DNA of 8,245 nucleotides from a bacterium (GTDB taxonomy: Bacteria; AUK180), in the NCBI GenBank assembly GCA_030622125.1, contig JAUXGM010000095.1:1-8245 (forward strand), written 5' to 3'. Shown piece by piece: positions 1-7,753 of the stretch. Position numbers and translations under genes: made by a program. The notes beneath the pieces were generated by a model. The model worked only from the letters and a program-made list of their open reading frames with translations, had not been told where the DNA came from and did no database searches. Each line of letters starts with the position of its first letter. Positions within the stretch are counted from its first letter, which is position 1.

Positions 1-1306
<1,306 letters not shown>

Positions 1307-1350
1307 ATCCGAAGGGCTTACGGAATTTAATATTGTTTTTCCTTATTTTC

Positions 1351-2226
1351 TCATTCTTTTTCTTCGGGATTTTCAGAAGGTGGTTCTGCCTCAGGGTTTA
1401 TTTCTTCCTCTTTCTCTGTGTCCTCTGTGGTTATTTCTTCTGGTTTCTCTTCTATTTTCTCTTCTTCTGTTTTTCCTTCTTCACTAACCTCTAATTCACC
1501 CCGCACCAAATTGGTGCTGGGCATGCCTCCAACCTCTTCTTTTTCTGTTGTCTCTGTGGTTATGGATTCTTCCCGTTTTAAATCGGGATTCGAATAATCG
1601 GCAAGGTCCTCAGAATGACTGGAGGGAGTGTCCTCTGTGGTTATTTCTTCTGGTTTCTCTTCATTGTCAATTGTCAATTGTCCATTGTCAATTGTTTTCT
1701 CTTCCTCTGTTTTTCCTTCTTCACTAACCTCTAATTCACCCCGCACCAAATTGGTGCTGGGCATGCCTCCAACCTCTTCTTTCTCTGTTGTCTCTTCCGT
1801 TCCTTCTTCACTAACCTCTAACCTCGAACCTCTATCCTCTGTTTCTGGTTTCTTTGTTTCCGGTTCATATTTTCCGGTAAGCTCAATAATTGCAAGCTGT
1901 GCGGTATCACCTGGACGAATGCCGCTTCTTACGACCCTAACATATCCACCGTTTCTTGAATTCAAAAAATCTATGAAGTCCTCTTCAAATAATTTTTTAA
2001 ATGATTCTCTTGTTTTTAGGTATCTACCCGCCCTTTTTTTAGCATTAAGATCATTTTTTCTGACCTTTGAGAAAAAATTATCTGCAAATCTTTTTAATTC
2101 CTTTGCCTTTGCTATTGTTGTTTCAATTCTTCCTTGTGATATCAAGGAATCCAACAGATTCCGCATCAATGCTTTTCTGTGTGCAGAAGTTCTATTTAAT
2201 TTACTAATTTTTTTTCGATGCCTCAT
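1351..2226 (-). CDS. rplQ: 50S ribosomal protein bL17 with a long repetitive acidic C-terminal extension
   Basis: Residues 1-118 are a normal bL17, starting MRHRKKISKLNRTSAHRKAL and ending in AQLAIIELTG, a basic large-subunit protein located near the peptide exit tunnel (family knowledge). The usual length is about 115-140 residues; this frame runs to 291. Residues 119-291 are low complexity, about 31% Glu, with a net charge near -40, no predicted fold and no membrane segment. They contain a 28-30-residue block twice, 80 residues apart (KEEVGGMPSTNLVRGELEV and following residues, from 149 and 229), two EEKPEEITTEDT segments, TIDNGQLTIDN and SHSEDLADYSNPDLKREE. The DNA beneath is a mosaic of repeats listed separately. 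The start overlaps the rpoA stop by one base (TAATG), with GAGGTG upstream. It is the last gene of the alpha operon, as is usual. The core identity is certain; whether the tail is kept on the mature protein is unknown. Confidence 0.95.
   Translation of the reverse strand: MRHRKKISKLNRTSAHRKALMRNLLDSLISQGRIETTIAKAKELKRFADNFFSKVRKNDLNAKKRAGRYLKTRESFKKLFEEDFIDFLNSRNGGYVRVVRSGIRPGDTAQLAIIELTGKYEPETKKPETEDRGSRLEVSEEGTEETTEKEEVGGMPSTNLVRGELEVSEEGKTEEEKTIDNGQLTIDNEEKPEEITTEDTPSSHSEDLADYSNPDLKREESITTETTEKEEVGGMPSTNLVRGELEVSEEGKTEEEKIEEKPEEITTEDTEKEEEINPEAEPPSENPEEKE
1418..1452. repeat. 35-bp direct repeat in the bL17 tail, copy 1 (copy 2 at 1628-1662)
   Basis: The two copies are identical over 35 bp and lie 210 bp (70 codons) apart, so the frame is kept. 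On the coding strand the block encodes EEKPEEITTED. It carries ACCACAGAGGACAC, which resembles repeats I associate with intergenic DNA in many environmental genomes (from memory, not searched). A related unit, ACCACAGAGAACAC, occurs in the tail upstream of secY. Confidence 0.85.
1455..1555. repeat. 101-bp direct repeat in the bL17 tail, copy 1 (copy 2 at 1695-1795)
   Basis: This copy matches 1695-1795 at 99 of 101 positions, at an offset of 240 bp (80 codons). The two differences (1465/1705 and 1543/1783) are T/C transitions at third codon positions, and both leave Glu unchanged. Each copy contains an imperfect palindrome and the GGCATGCC self-complementary octamer. It encodes the EVGGMPSTNLVRGELEVSEE part of the tail. 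Confidence 0.93.
1499..1521. repeat. Imperfect palindrome inside the coding tail (second copy 1739-1761)
   Basis: GCACCAA and TTGGTGC flank a single central base. The arms extend past one C/T mismatch by three more C-G pairs (CCC/GGG). In RNA this would be a short GC-rich hairpin inside the rplQ message. It is duplicated with the 101-bp block. Confidence 0.75.
1564..1620. repeat. Palindromic TCATTCTGAG...GAAGAATCC element captured in the rplQ tail
   Basis: On the coding strand the element begins AGTCATTCTGAGGAC and ends GAAGAATCC. It holds a 5-bp stem (TCCCG 1571-1575 with CGGGA 1584-1588) and the octamer ATTCGAAT. The ends resemble a dispersed intergenic repeat of the TCATTCTGAGC...GAAGAATCT type that I recall from several bacterial groups. 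Here it is translated as SHSEDLADYSNPDLKREESI. It is a single copy in this window, so its repeat status is inferred from that resemblance. Confidence 0.5.
1628..1662. repeat. 35-bp direct repeat in the bL17 tail, copy 2
   Basis: Identical to 1418-1452. The copies diverge immediately beyond it: here the ATTGACA heptamer array follows, whereas copy 1 abuts the 101-bp block. Confidence 0.85.
1661..1698. repeat. ATTGACA heptamer array in the rplQ tail
   Basis: The minus strand reads ATTGACA, ATGGACA, ATTGACA, ATTGACA (1692-1665). A 38-bp segment differs by one base from 8121-8158 in the tail upstream of secY. Because 7 is 1 mod 3, the array translates with a 7-residue period (TIDNGQL, TIDN). The variant base at 1683 gives GGA where the perfect unit would give TGA. 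Confidence 0.85.
1695..1795. repeat. 101-bp direct repeat in the bL17 tail, copy 2
   Basis: Partner of 1455-1555, with 2 mismatches, both synonymous. It is bounded by the ATTGACA array on one side and by a different Glu/Thr-coding sequence on the other. Confidence 0.93.
1806..1847. repeat. AGAGGTT heptamer array in the rplQ tail
   Basis: The minus strand reads AGAGGAT, AGAGGTT, CGAGGTT, AGAGGTT, then AGTGAAG. The 44 bp at 1804-1847 match 7856-7899 in the tail upstream of secY with one mismatch (1835/7887). It is translated with a 7-residue period as EDRGSRLEVSEE. The variant C (plus-strand G at 1826) gives TCG where the perfect unit would give TAG. Confidence 0.85.
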
Positions 2227-3206
2227 TATTCACCTCTTTTTTTAATATTCATCCCTAAATAGAGATCTTTTAATTTTAATTTTTCTTCTATTTCCTGTAA
2301 GGATTTTGAACCAAGATTTTTCATCTTTATAAGCTCATCACGGCTCATTGTAACAAGTTGTTTTATTTTTTTAATATTCTGTTCCCTAAAACAATTGGTC
2401 GGCCTTTTAGAAAGATTCAGTTCATCAATACTCATATCCAATAATTTTTCCGATGCCTTACGATTCAGATCAGTTCCTCTTGAATCTATTATACCCACTT
2501 CTTCATCAAAATTTACCAATGCACCGAAGACATCTTTGGCAATCTTGCTTGCAAAGGGAATAAAATTTTCTCCATCAATAGAGGTATCATGCCATATCTC
2601 CATAACTGCTCTTTCATAGTCCCTCTTTGTCTCGTATCTGATATCTTCATCAATTTGATACTTTACTTTGGTAATTGGAGAATAGAGTGCATCAACCGGA
2701 ATAAAATTTATCGGTTTTCCCTCTGTTTCTATATTATCTGAAAGTTCATAACCTACACCTCTTTTAATATAAAGTGTAAGATCCACATCAACATTACCGG
2801 TTACTTCCAATATCAATTGGTCTTTATTTATTACCTTTACAGCGGAATTTTCTTTTTCAATATCTTTTGCAAAGATTTTAACCGGACCCTTTCTTTTTAT
2901 GTCCACTTCAACTTCTCTTTCCAAAATTGAAAGTCTAATTGCTTTAAGATTCAATGTTATTTGAGTAGCATCCTGATAGATACCATCTCTTGTTGCCAAA
3001 GAATGCTCAAATTCATTTATGGAAAAACCATAAATTGCAGATCCTTCAATTGAAGATAAAAGTATCCTTCGCAATGTATTTGCAACGGTATTTCCATACC
3101 CTCTCATAAGAGGTTCAATTGAAACCTTAATATACCCTGTTTCTTGTTCATTTTGTTCTATCTTAAAACCATCCGGTTTTTGTATTAAATTCCAATCCAT
3201 TACCAT
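2226..3206 (-). CDS. rpoA: DNA-directed RNA polymerase subunit alpha
   Basis: Alpha forms the dimer on which beta and beta' assemble and contacts promoter DNA and activators through its C-terminal domain. The 326 residues show both halves. The N-terminal domain (about 1-235) contains GNTVANTLRRILLSS at 38-52, the dimer and assembly helix. The C-terminal domain (about 257-318) contains KRPTNCF, where Arg268, Asn271 and Cys272 match E. coli R265, N268 and C269, and KNLGSKSLQEIE, where G299, K301 and S302 match G296, K298 and S299. The DNA-binding surface is therefore intact. AAGGAG (3213-3218) is six bases before the first ATG, favouring it over Met3. That site overlaps the rpsD stop codon, and rpsD ends 10 nt upstream. 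The stop shares one base with the rplQ start. Confidence 0.98.
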   Translation of the reverse strand: MVMDWNLIQKPDGFKIEQNEQETGYIKVSIEPLMRGYGNTVANTLRRILLSSIEGSAIYGFSINEFEHSLATRDGIYQDATQITLNLKAIRLSILEREVEVDIKRKGPVKIFAKDIEKENSAVKVINKDQLILEVTGNVDVDLTLYIKRGVGYELSDNIETEGKPINFIPVDALYSPITKVKYQIDEDIRYETKRDYERAVMEIWHDTSIDGENFIPFASKIAKDVFGALVNFDEEVGIIDSRGTDLNRKASEKLLDMSIDELNLSKRPTNCFREQNIKKIKQLVTMSRDELIKMKNLGSKSLQEIEEKLKLKDLYLGMNIKKRGE

Positions 3207-3216
3207 ATATAACTCC

Positions 3217-3873
3217 TTATCTTGAATAGTATTCTATTATTAAATTTTCCTTGAGATCAACAAAATAGTTTTCCTTGACCTTACTGCCCATAATATCCTC
3301 AACAACCTCAGCAACACAGAGATCTTTATTTAATTTTAACCACTCGGGAATTTTGGTATCATCAATATCTTTTACTATGTCTTTCAGATTTGAATGCCTT
3401 TCTAAAATTGATTTATTGAATTCAATAATATCACCTTGTTTTACCAAATATGACGGTATATTTACTTTTCTGCTGTTTACAGAAAAAAATCCATGTGTAA
3501 CTAACTGCCTTGCATGCTTCTTGGAGCTACCTATACCTAAACGGTATATAATAATATCCAATCTGCTTTCCAAAAGTTTAAAAAGGTTTTCTGATTTGGT
3601 ACCACGTATTTTACCTGACTTTTTAACATAATTGGAAAATTGCTTTTCAGTAATAAGATAGTACCTTCTTAATTTTTGTTTTTCACGCAATTGAACTCCG
3701 TAATCGGTTAATCTTCTTCTAAATCTGCCTTTTGCACCCGGAACTCCTCTTGACTTTTTGCTCTTAGAAAATTCAAGCGGACATTTATCCGTATAGCATT
3801 TTTCACCCTTTAAATAGAGTTTTACGCGCTCTCTTCTGCATAATCTGCAAAATGGTCCTGTATAGTTTGACAT
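3217..3873 (-). CDS. rpsD: 30S ribosomal protein uS4, zinc-binding form
   Basis: uS4 is a primary 16S rRNA binder that nucleates 30S body assembly. The 218 residues are slightly longer than the usual 200-209. The N-terminal zinc knuckle has Cys9, Cys12, Cys26 and Cys31, the spacing known from Thermus S4, so this is the cysteine-containing paralogue type. The RNA-binding S4 domain spans roughly 102-165 (LESRLDIIIYRLG, then KKHARQLVTHGFFSVN). AAGGAG lies 8 bases before the ATG and 12 nt separate it from the rpsK stop. In E. coli S4 represses the alpha operon through a leader pseudoknot. No equivalent can be recognised here, since only 16 nt precede rpsM. Confidence 0.98.
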   Translation of the reverse strand: MSNYTGPFCRLCRRERVKLYLKGEKCYTDKCPLEFSKSKKSRGVPGAKGRFRRRLTDYGVQLREKQKLRRYYLITEKQFSNYVKKSGKIRGTKSENLFKLLESRLDIIIYRLGIGSSKKHARQLVTHGFFSVNSRKVNIPSYLVKQGDIIEFNKSILERHSNLKDIVKDIDDTKIPEWLKLNKDLCVAEVVEDIMGSKVKENYFVDLKENLIIEYYSR

Positions 3874-3885
3874 ATCTAATTCTCC

Positions 3886-4290
3886 TTATACTCTTCTTCT
3901 TTTTCTTGGTTTACAACCATTATGAGGAACAGGTGTAATATCTTCAATGTAGCCGATCCTAATACCGGCGGTAGCAATTGATCTAACAGCTGTATCTCGT
4001 CCGGAGCCCGGACCCTTTACCAGGATATTAGCTTTTACCATGCCAAGTACATCAACCGCAAATTTAGCAACTTTCTCTGCTGCTTTACCGGCGGCATACG
4101 GAGTACTCTTTTTTGAACCCTTGAAACCAATTCCACCTGCACTTGCCCAGTTTAAGGTATTTCCATCATTATCGGCAAGGGTTACAATAGTATTATTGAA
4201 TGTTGCCTGGATATGGAATATTCCTTCACTCAAATGTTTATATTTCTTTCCCTTTGGTTTTTTTTCAGTTTTTCCTTTTGGTTTTACCAT
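3886..4290 (-). CDS. rpsK: 30S ribosomal protein uS11
   Basis: uS11 lies on the 30S platform next to the mRNA exit site and the anticodon end of the E-site tRNA. The 134 residues carry family signatures: a basic N-terminus ([14 protein letters not shown]), [46 protein letters not shown], and the C-terminal [13 protein letters not shown]. Asn124-Gly125 in that last segment corresponds to the site known to form isoaspartate in E. coli S11. AGGAG (4296-4300) lies five bases before the ATG and overlaps the TAG stop of rpsM. The gap between the genes is 8 nt. Confidence 0.98.
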   Translation of the reverse strand: MVKPKGKTEKKPKGKKYKHLSEGIFHIQATFNNTIVTLADNDGNTLNWASAGGIGFKGSKKSTPYAAGKAAEKVAKFAVDVLGMVKANILVKGPGSGRDTAVRSIATAGIRIGYIEDITPVPHNGCKPRKRRRV

Positions 4291-4298
4291 ACCTACTC

Positions 4299-4670
4299 CT
4301 ATTTTTTCTTTCTACCGCCGATCGCAGGTCTTGGACCTTTATGGCTTCGTGCATTTGATTGAGTATTCTGACCACGGACCGGAAGTTTTCGTCTATGTCG
4401 AATACCTCGATAACAACCAATATCTTTTAGACGTCTTATATCCATTTGAACCGCAGTTCTGAGGTCACCTTCAACTTTATAATCATTTTCTATGATACCT
4501 CTGATTGACTGCAATTCCGCATCGGTCAGATCCTTAATCTTTTTTTCCGGATCAATATTTGCTTTTGCAATAATTTTTTTTGAACTTGTTAATCCCAATC
4601 CGAAAATATAGGTTAATCCAATGGTTACCTTTTTATTTTTTTGAATTTCTACGCCAGCAATTCTTGCCAC
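4299..4670 (-). CDS. rpsM: 30S ribosomal protein uS13 (GTG start)
   Basis: uS13 is in the 30S head, forms intersubunit bridges and contacts the P-site tRNA with its basic tail. The 123 residues begin [10 protein letters not shown], contain the [13 protein letters not shown] helix-hairpin-helix segment, and end in [20 protein letters not shown] and a Lys/Arg-rich tail. It is the only gene here with a GTG start, supported by a strong GAGGAGG seven bases upstream and by alignment of the MARIAGV start with the family. rpmJ ends 16 nt upstream. The TAG stop lies within the rpsK ribosome binding site. Confidence 0.98.
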   Translation of the reverse strand: MARIAGVEIQKNKKVTIGLTYIFGLGLTSSKKIIAKANIDPEKKIKDLTDAELQSIRGIIENDYKVEGDLRTAVQMDIRRLKDIGCYRGIRHRRKLPVRGQNTQSNARSHKGPRPAIGGRKKK

Positions 4671-4686
4671 TTTTTTCCTCCTCTAT

Positions 4687-4803
4687 TTAACCTTGTCTTT
4701 GCTTATGTCTGGGATTTCGTGAACAAATGACCATTACTTTCCCATGCCTTTTTATTATTTTACAATATGCACACATTTTTTTAACAGAAGATCTTACTTT
4801 CAT
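4687..4803 (-). CDS. rpmJ: 50S ribosomal protein bL36, zinc-binding form
   Basis: This 38-codon gene starts [19 protein letters not shown] and ends NPRHKQRQG. It is the smallest large-subunit protein and binds 23S rRNA. The zinc ligands are Cys11, Cys14, Cys27 and His33, so it is the zinc-containing form, of the same 38-residue length as E. coli L36. The ATG lies one base after the infA TAA (TAAAATG). AAGGAG sits 8 bases before the ATG, inside the last codons of infA, so translation is probably coupled. The infA-rpmJ-rpsM order is the common bacterial arrangement. Confidence 0.97.
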   Translation of the reverse strand: MKVRSSVKKMCAYCKIIKRHGKVMVICSRNPRHKQRQG

Positions 4804-4804
4804 T

Positions 4805-5026
4805 TTATGCTCTCCTTATTATTCTACCTTTTGTTACATCGTATTTGCTTATTTCGACAATAACCTTATCCCCGGGATTCAGCTTAATGTAATAGAGCCG
4901 CATCTTTCCGGAAATAGTACATTCAACAATAGCATTATTTTCTAATTTCACTTTGAAAACAGTATTTGGAAGTTGTTTCAAAACCTCGCCGTCCATAGTG
5001 AATTTATCATCCTTTTTATCGTTCAT
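4805..5026 (-). CDS. infA: Translation initiation factor IF-1
   Basis: IF-1 is an S1-like OB-fold protein that occupies the ribosomal A site during initiation. The 73 residues match the family length (about 72): [20 protein letters not shown], then [26 protein letters not shown] and [11 protein letters not shown]. Starting at Met11 would delete the first beta-strand, so the upstream ATG is preferred. It overlaps the map stop as ATGA (4 nt). Only a weak GAGAG lies upstream, so translation probably depends on ribosomes finishing map. The C-terminus is RRA rather than the more usual Arg/Phe/Lys ending, a minor difference. Confidence 0.97.
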   Translation of the reverse strand: MNDKKDDKFTMDGEVLKQLPNTVFKVKLENNAIVECTISGKMRLYYIKLNPGDKVIVEISKYDVTKGRIIRRA

Positions 5027-5769
5027 ATAGTTAATCTCTCACCCTTAGTAGCTCCAACAAGATACATATTTTCCCAATGGGCGGAAAGTTTTTTATCATT
5101 AGTAACAACCGTCCATTGATTTTTAAGAGTATGCACTTTAAAGGTACCCTGATTAACCATCGGTTCAATACATATAACCATATTCTTTTTTAGGGTAAAT
5201 CCCGTATCGGGATATCCATAATTGGGAACTTGCGGATCTTCATGTAGATTATGACCAATTCCATGCCCCACATAATCCCTTACAATACCATAGCCCTTTT
5301 CTTCCGCATACTGCTGGATCTCAAATCCAAGTGTTCCAAGCCGCATGCCATCTCGTGCCAGTGAACCACCAAGTTCACATGATTCCTTTGTTGTTTGGAT
5401 CAGAGCCTGCTTTTTTTCATTTTTATCACGAACAAGATATGTTCTTGCCATATCCGTGTAAACACCTTTATATATTAACCCAAGATCCAATTTTAAAACA
5501 TCACTATTTTTTATAACCCTATGTTTATTGGGAATTCCGTGAACTACTTCTTCATTTATAGAAATACAAGCACTATTCGGAAAGCCGCTATAACCTTTAA
5601 AAGCAGGCTTACAATTCAGCTTTAATATATTATCTTCAATAATCTTATCCAGAGCTAATGTTGTCATTCCCGGTTTTATTTTATTTTCGGCATTTTGCAG
5701 AACCGTAAAAAGAAGGTGGGCTCCTTTTCGCATTTTATTAAGGTCATCTTTTGTTTTAATTAACGACAT
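5023..5769 (-). CDS. map: Methionine aminopeptidase, type I
   Basis: MetAP removes the initiator Met from nascent proteins whose second residue is small. The 248 residues have the pita-bread fold length of bacterial type I enzymes, without an N-terminal extension. All five metal ligands are present: Asp95, Asp106, His169, Glu202 and Glu233 (E. coli D97, D108, H171, E204, E235). The substrate-site histidines His78 and His176 are also present. The start lies inside adk, a 10-nt overlap, with only a weak AGAGAT ahead, so coupling to adk is likely. The stop overlaps infA by 4 nt. Placement after secY and adk is typical of many bacteria. Confidence 0.97.
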   Translation of the reverse strand: MSLIKTKDDLNKMRKGAHLLFTVLQNAENKIKPGMTTLALDKIIEDNILKLNCKPAFKGYSGFPNSACISINEEVVHGIPNKHRVIKNSDVLKLDLGLIYKGVYTDMARTYLVRDKNEKKQALIQTTKESCELGGSLARDGMRLGTLGFEIQQYAEEKGYGIVRDYVGHGIGHNLHEDPQVPNYGYPDTGFTLKKNMVICIEPMVNQGTFKVHTLKNQWTVVTNDKKLSAHWENMYLVGATKGERLTI

Positions 5770-6431
5770 AATATCTCTTTTTCTATTAAAAAATTAAAAA
5801 TAGTTTTTATTTTATCATTTCCATCAACTTCTGTCAATAAATTTCTTTTTTTATAATAAGAAATTAGCGGTTCCGTAGACTCTCTATAAACCTCTAATCT
5901 GTGTATTATTGCCTCTTTTCTATCATCTTTCCTTTGAATAAGAGCAGTTCCGCATTTATTGCACAAACCTTCTTTCTCCGGTTTTAATGTTAATGTATTG
6001 TAAACCGTACCGCATTTAGGACATATTCGGCGGGAGGAAATACGGTAAATAATCACATCATCCGCAACATTAATATAGATTACACGATCTATCTTTATTG
6101 ATGTTTCATTTGAAATAGCATCAAGATCTTTTCCTTGTCTTAATGTTCTTGGATACCCATCCAATACGAATTTCTCATTTTTATCTATTTCTTTAAATTT
6201 TTCACGGATGATCTCTTTCATAATGCTATCTGAAACAAGATCTCCGCATTCTAAAATATCCTTTATTTTTTTTCCGAGAACATTATTTTTTCGGATACTC
6301 TCCCTGAGTATATCGCCTGTTGAAAAATGCTTAAAATTCGCATCTTTTTCAAATAATTCTGCTTGTGTACCTTTTCCACTGCCGGGAGGACCAAGGAAAA
6401 TAAGGTGTTTTTTACAGATATTATCGTTCAT
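5760..6431 (-). CDS. adk: Adenylate kinase, zinc LID form
   Basis: Adk interconverts ATP plus AMP with two ADP in the cytoplasm. The 223 residues are of the long-LID type. The P-loop GPPGSGKGT is at 14-22, the AMP-site Arg43 is in GDILR, DGYPRT is at 91-96, and RKDDRKEAIIHRLEVY follows the LID. The LID has four zinc-type cysteines, Cys137, Cys140, Cys157 and Cys160 (CPKCG and CNKCG), as in many Gram-positive and thermophile enzymes. Twelve or so residues precede the first strand, longer than usual, but there is no other Met. The ATG follows the secY TAA by one base and no Shine-Dalgarno sequence is visible, so it seems to be translated by ribosomes terminating on secY. Confidence 0.97.
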   Translation of the reverse strand: MNDNICKKHLIFLGPPGSGKGTQAELFEKDANFKHFSTGDILRESIRKNNVLGKKIKDILECGDLVSDSIMKEIIREKFKEIDKNEKFVLDGYPRTLRQGKDLDAISNETSIKIDRVIYINVADDVIIYRISSRRICPKCGTVYNTLTLKPEKEGLCNKCGTALIQRKDDRKEAIIHRLEVYRESTEPLISYYKKRNLLTEVDGNDKIKTIFNFLIEKEILCR

Positions 6432-6432
6432 T

Positions 6433-7749
6433 TTACATATGTCTTGATTTTATTCTTCGTTTGGAAAATCCTTCATAATGTCTCATTACAAGCTGCCCTT
6501 CTACCTGTTGGACGGTATCAAGAACAACACCGACAATAATTAAAAGTGATGTTCCGCCAAAAAGCATTGCAAGTACCGGCGGTATCTTAAAGACTGAGAT
6601 CACTATCGAAGGAAATATTGCTATTAAGGCGAGCATGAAAGCACCTATAAATGTAATCCTATTTAAAATCGTATGCAGGAAATCCGCTGTTTTCTTTCCG
6701 GGTCTTTTGTTCTGAACCACGGCACCGTATTTTTTAAGATTATCTGCTACCTCATCTGGGTTAAAGGTTATCGCTGTATAGAAAAATGTAAAGAGTATCA
6801 CAAGAACGAAATAAATTATAACATAGAGAGGTGAACTATATCCTAACCATTTATTTATAGCCTCTCTAAATGCAGTATTTTTTACTACCATACTGATAGA
6901 AGTCGGGAGCATCAGAACAGCCTGGGCAAAGATTATCGGGATAACGCCCGCTGCATTAACTCTCATTGGAAGGTAGTTTCTTGAACCCTGCACAACTTTT
7001 CTGCCCTGTACCCGTTTCGGATACATAATCGGTACTCTCCTGGCACCAAGAGTAAGCAATACGGAAGCGATTGTAACAAGAAATACGATCACGATCAAAA
7101 GTCCAATCTTGAAAAATCCCATTCCACCTCTTGCAGCGGTTGAAATAACAGCTGGAAATAATCTTGCAACGATACCGATCAAGATGATAAGCGAAATTCC
7201 ATTTCCTATACCAACCTCAGTAATCGTTTCACCAAGCCACATCAGAAATATTGTACCTGTTGTAAATGTTAATATTCCGATAAACATAAATAGGGTTGGG
7301 TTTACTGTTATAACAGAACCCTGATTACCGAGATTCATGCTTTTAATCCATACAACATAACCGATTGACTGTAAGATGCAGATCAAAACCGTTCCATATC
7401 TTGTATACTGAGTTAGTATCTTATTCCCATGACTGCCTTCGTCATGCAGTTTCTTAAATTCGGGAACAACATATACAAGCATCTGAATAATAATTGAAGC
7501 AGTAATGTACGGCATAATACCAAGTGCAAATATTGTTACCCTTGAAAATGCACCACCTGTGAACATATCATACAATGCTAAAAGGGTACCTTCTCCCTGT
7601 GTAGCCATATAGTCAATTATGATCTTTGAATTAACCCCTGGTACCGGTATATGTTTACCTAATCTATATACCAACAAAAGTAGGAATGTAATCCACAATT
7701 TCTTAGAAAGATCCTTTACTTTAAAGATATTTTGAAATCCTTTTAACAT
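6433..7749 (-). CDS. secY: Protein translocase channel subunit SecY
   Basis: SecY is the pore of the SecYEG translocon in the inner membrane. The 438 residues match the family and show the pattern of ten membrane spans. Signatures include YRLGKHIPVPGV at 28-39, the plug region after TM1 (about 60-75), GIMPYITASIIIQML at 77-91, GIGNGISLIIL at 180-190, the cytosolic loop RRVPIMYPKR at 237-246, LPMRVNAAGVIPIIFA at 260-275, the fifth cytosolic loop with Arg349 in NKRPGKKTADF (E. coli R357, needed for SecA-driven export), and the C-terminal MRHYEGFSKRR. GAGGAG lies 7 bases before the ATG and doubles as the last two Glu codons of the upstream frame. It is followed by adk after one base. Confidence 0.98.
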   Translation of the reverse strand: MLKGFQNIFKVKDLSKKLWITFLLLLVYRLGKHIPVPGVNSKIIIDYMATQGEGTLLALYDMFTGGAFSRVTIFALGIMPYITASIIIQMLVYVVPEFKKLHDEGSHGNKILTQYTRYGTVLICILQSIGYVVWIKSMNLGNQGSVITVNPTLFMFIGILTFTTGTIFLMWLGETITEVGIGNGISLIILIGIVARLFPAVISTAARGGMGFFKIGLLIVIVFLVTIASVLLTLGARRVPIMYPKRVQGRKVVQGSRNYLPMRVNAAGVIPIIFAQAVLMLPTSISMVVKNTAFREAINKWLGYSSPLYVIIYFVLVILFTFFYTAITFNPDEVADNLKKYGAVVQNKRPGKKTADFLHTILNRITFIGAFMLALIAIFPSIVISVFKIPPVLAMLFGGTSLLIIVGVVLDTVQQVEGQLVMRHYEGFSKRRIKSRHM

Positions 7750-7753
7750 TTAA

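Noticed and set aside
1351-1872. Frameshift or missed stop creating the bL17 tail
   Set aside because: No in-frame stop or homopolymer slip is needed: the frame continues smoothly from the core, both duplicated blocks are read in the same frame, and their two differences are synonymous.
1628-2245. 205-codon plus-strand open frame antisense to rplQ
   Set aside because: It covers the conserved bL17 core in antisense, is Ser-rich only because the opposite strand is Glu-rich, and matches no family. It is a shadow frame.
4040-4462. 140-codon plus-strand open frame antisense to rpsK and rpsM
   Set aside because: Both genes on the other strand are unmistakable ribosomal proteins. This frame crosses their junction and has no recognisable motif.
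4671-4686. S4 autoregulatory leader before rpsM
   Set aside because: Only 16 nt separate rpmJ and rpsM, filled by the ribosome binding site. An E. coli-type pseudoknot could only be formed with coding sequence, and none is evident.
4805-4996. infA starting at Met11
   Set aside because: It would remove the segment aligned with the first beta-strand of IF-1, and the upstream ATG forms a typical ATGA overlap with map.
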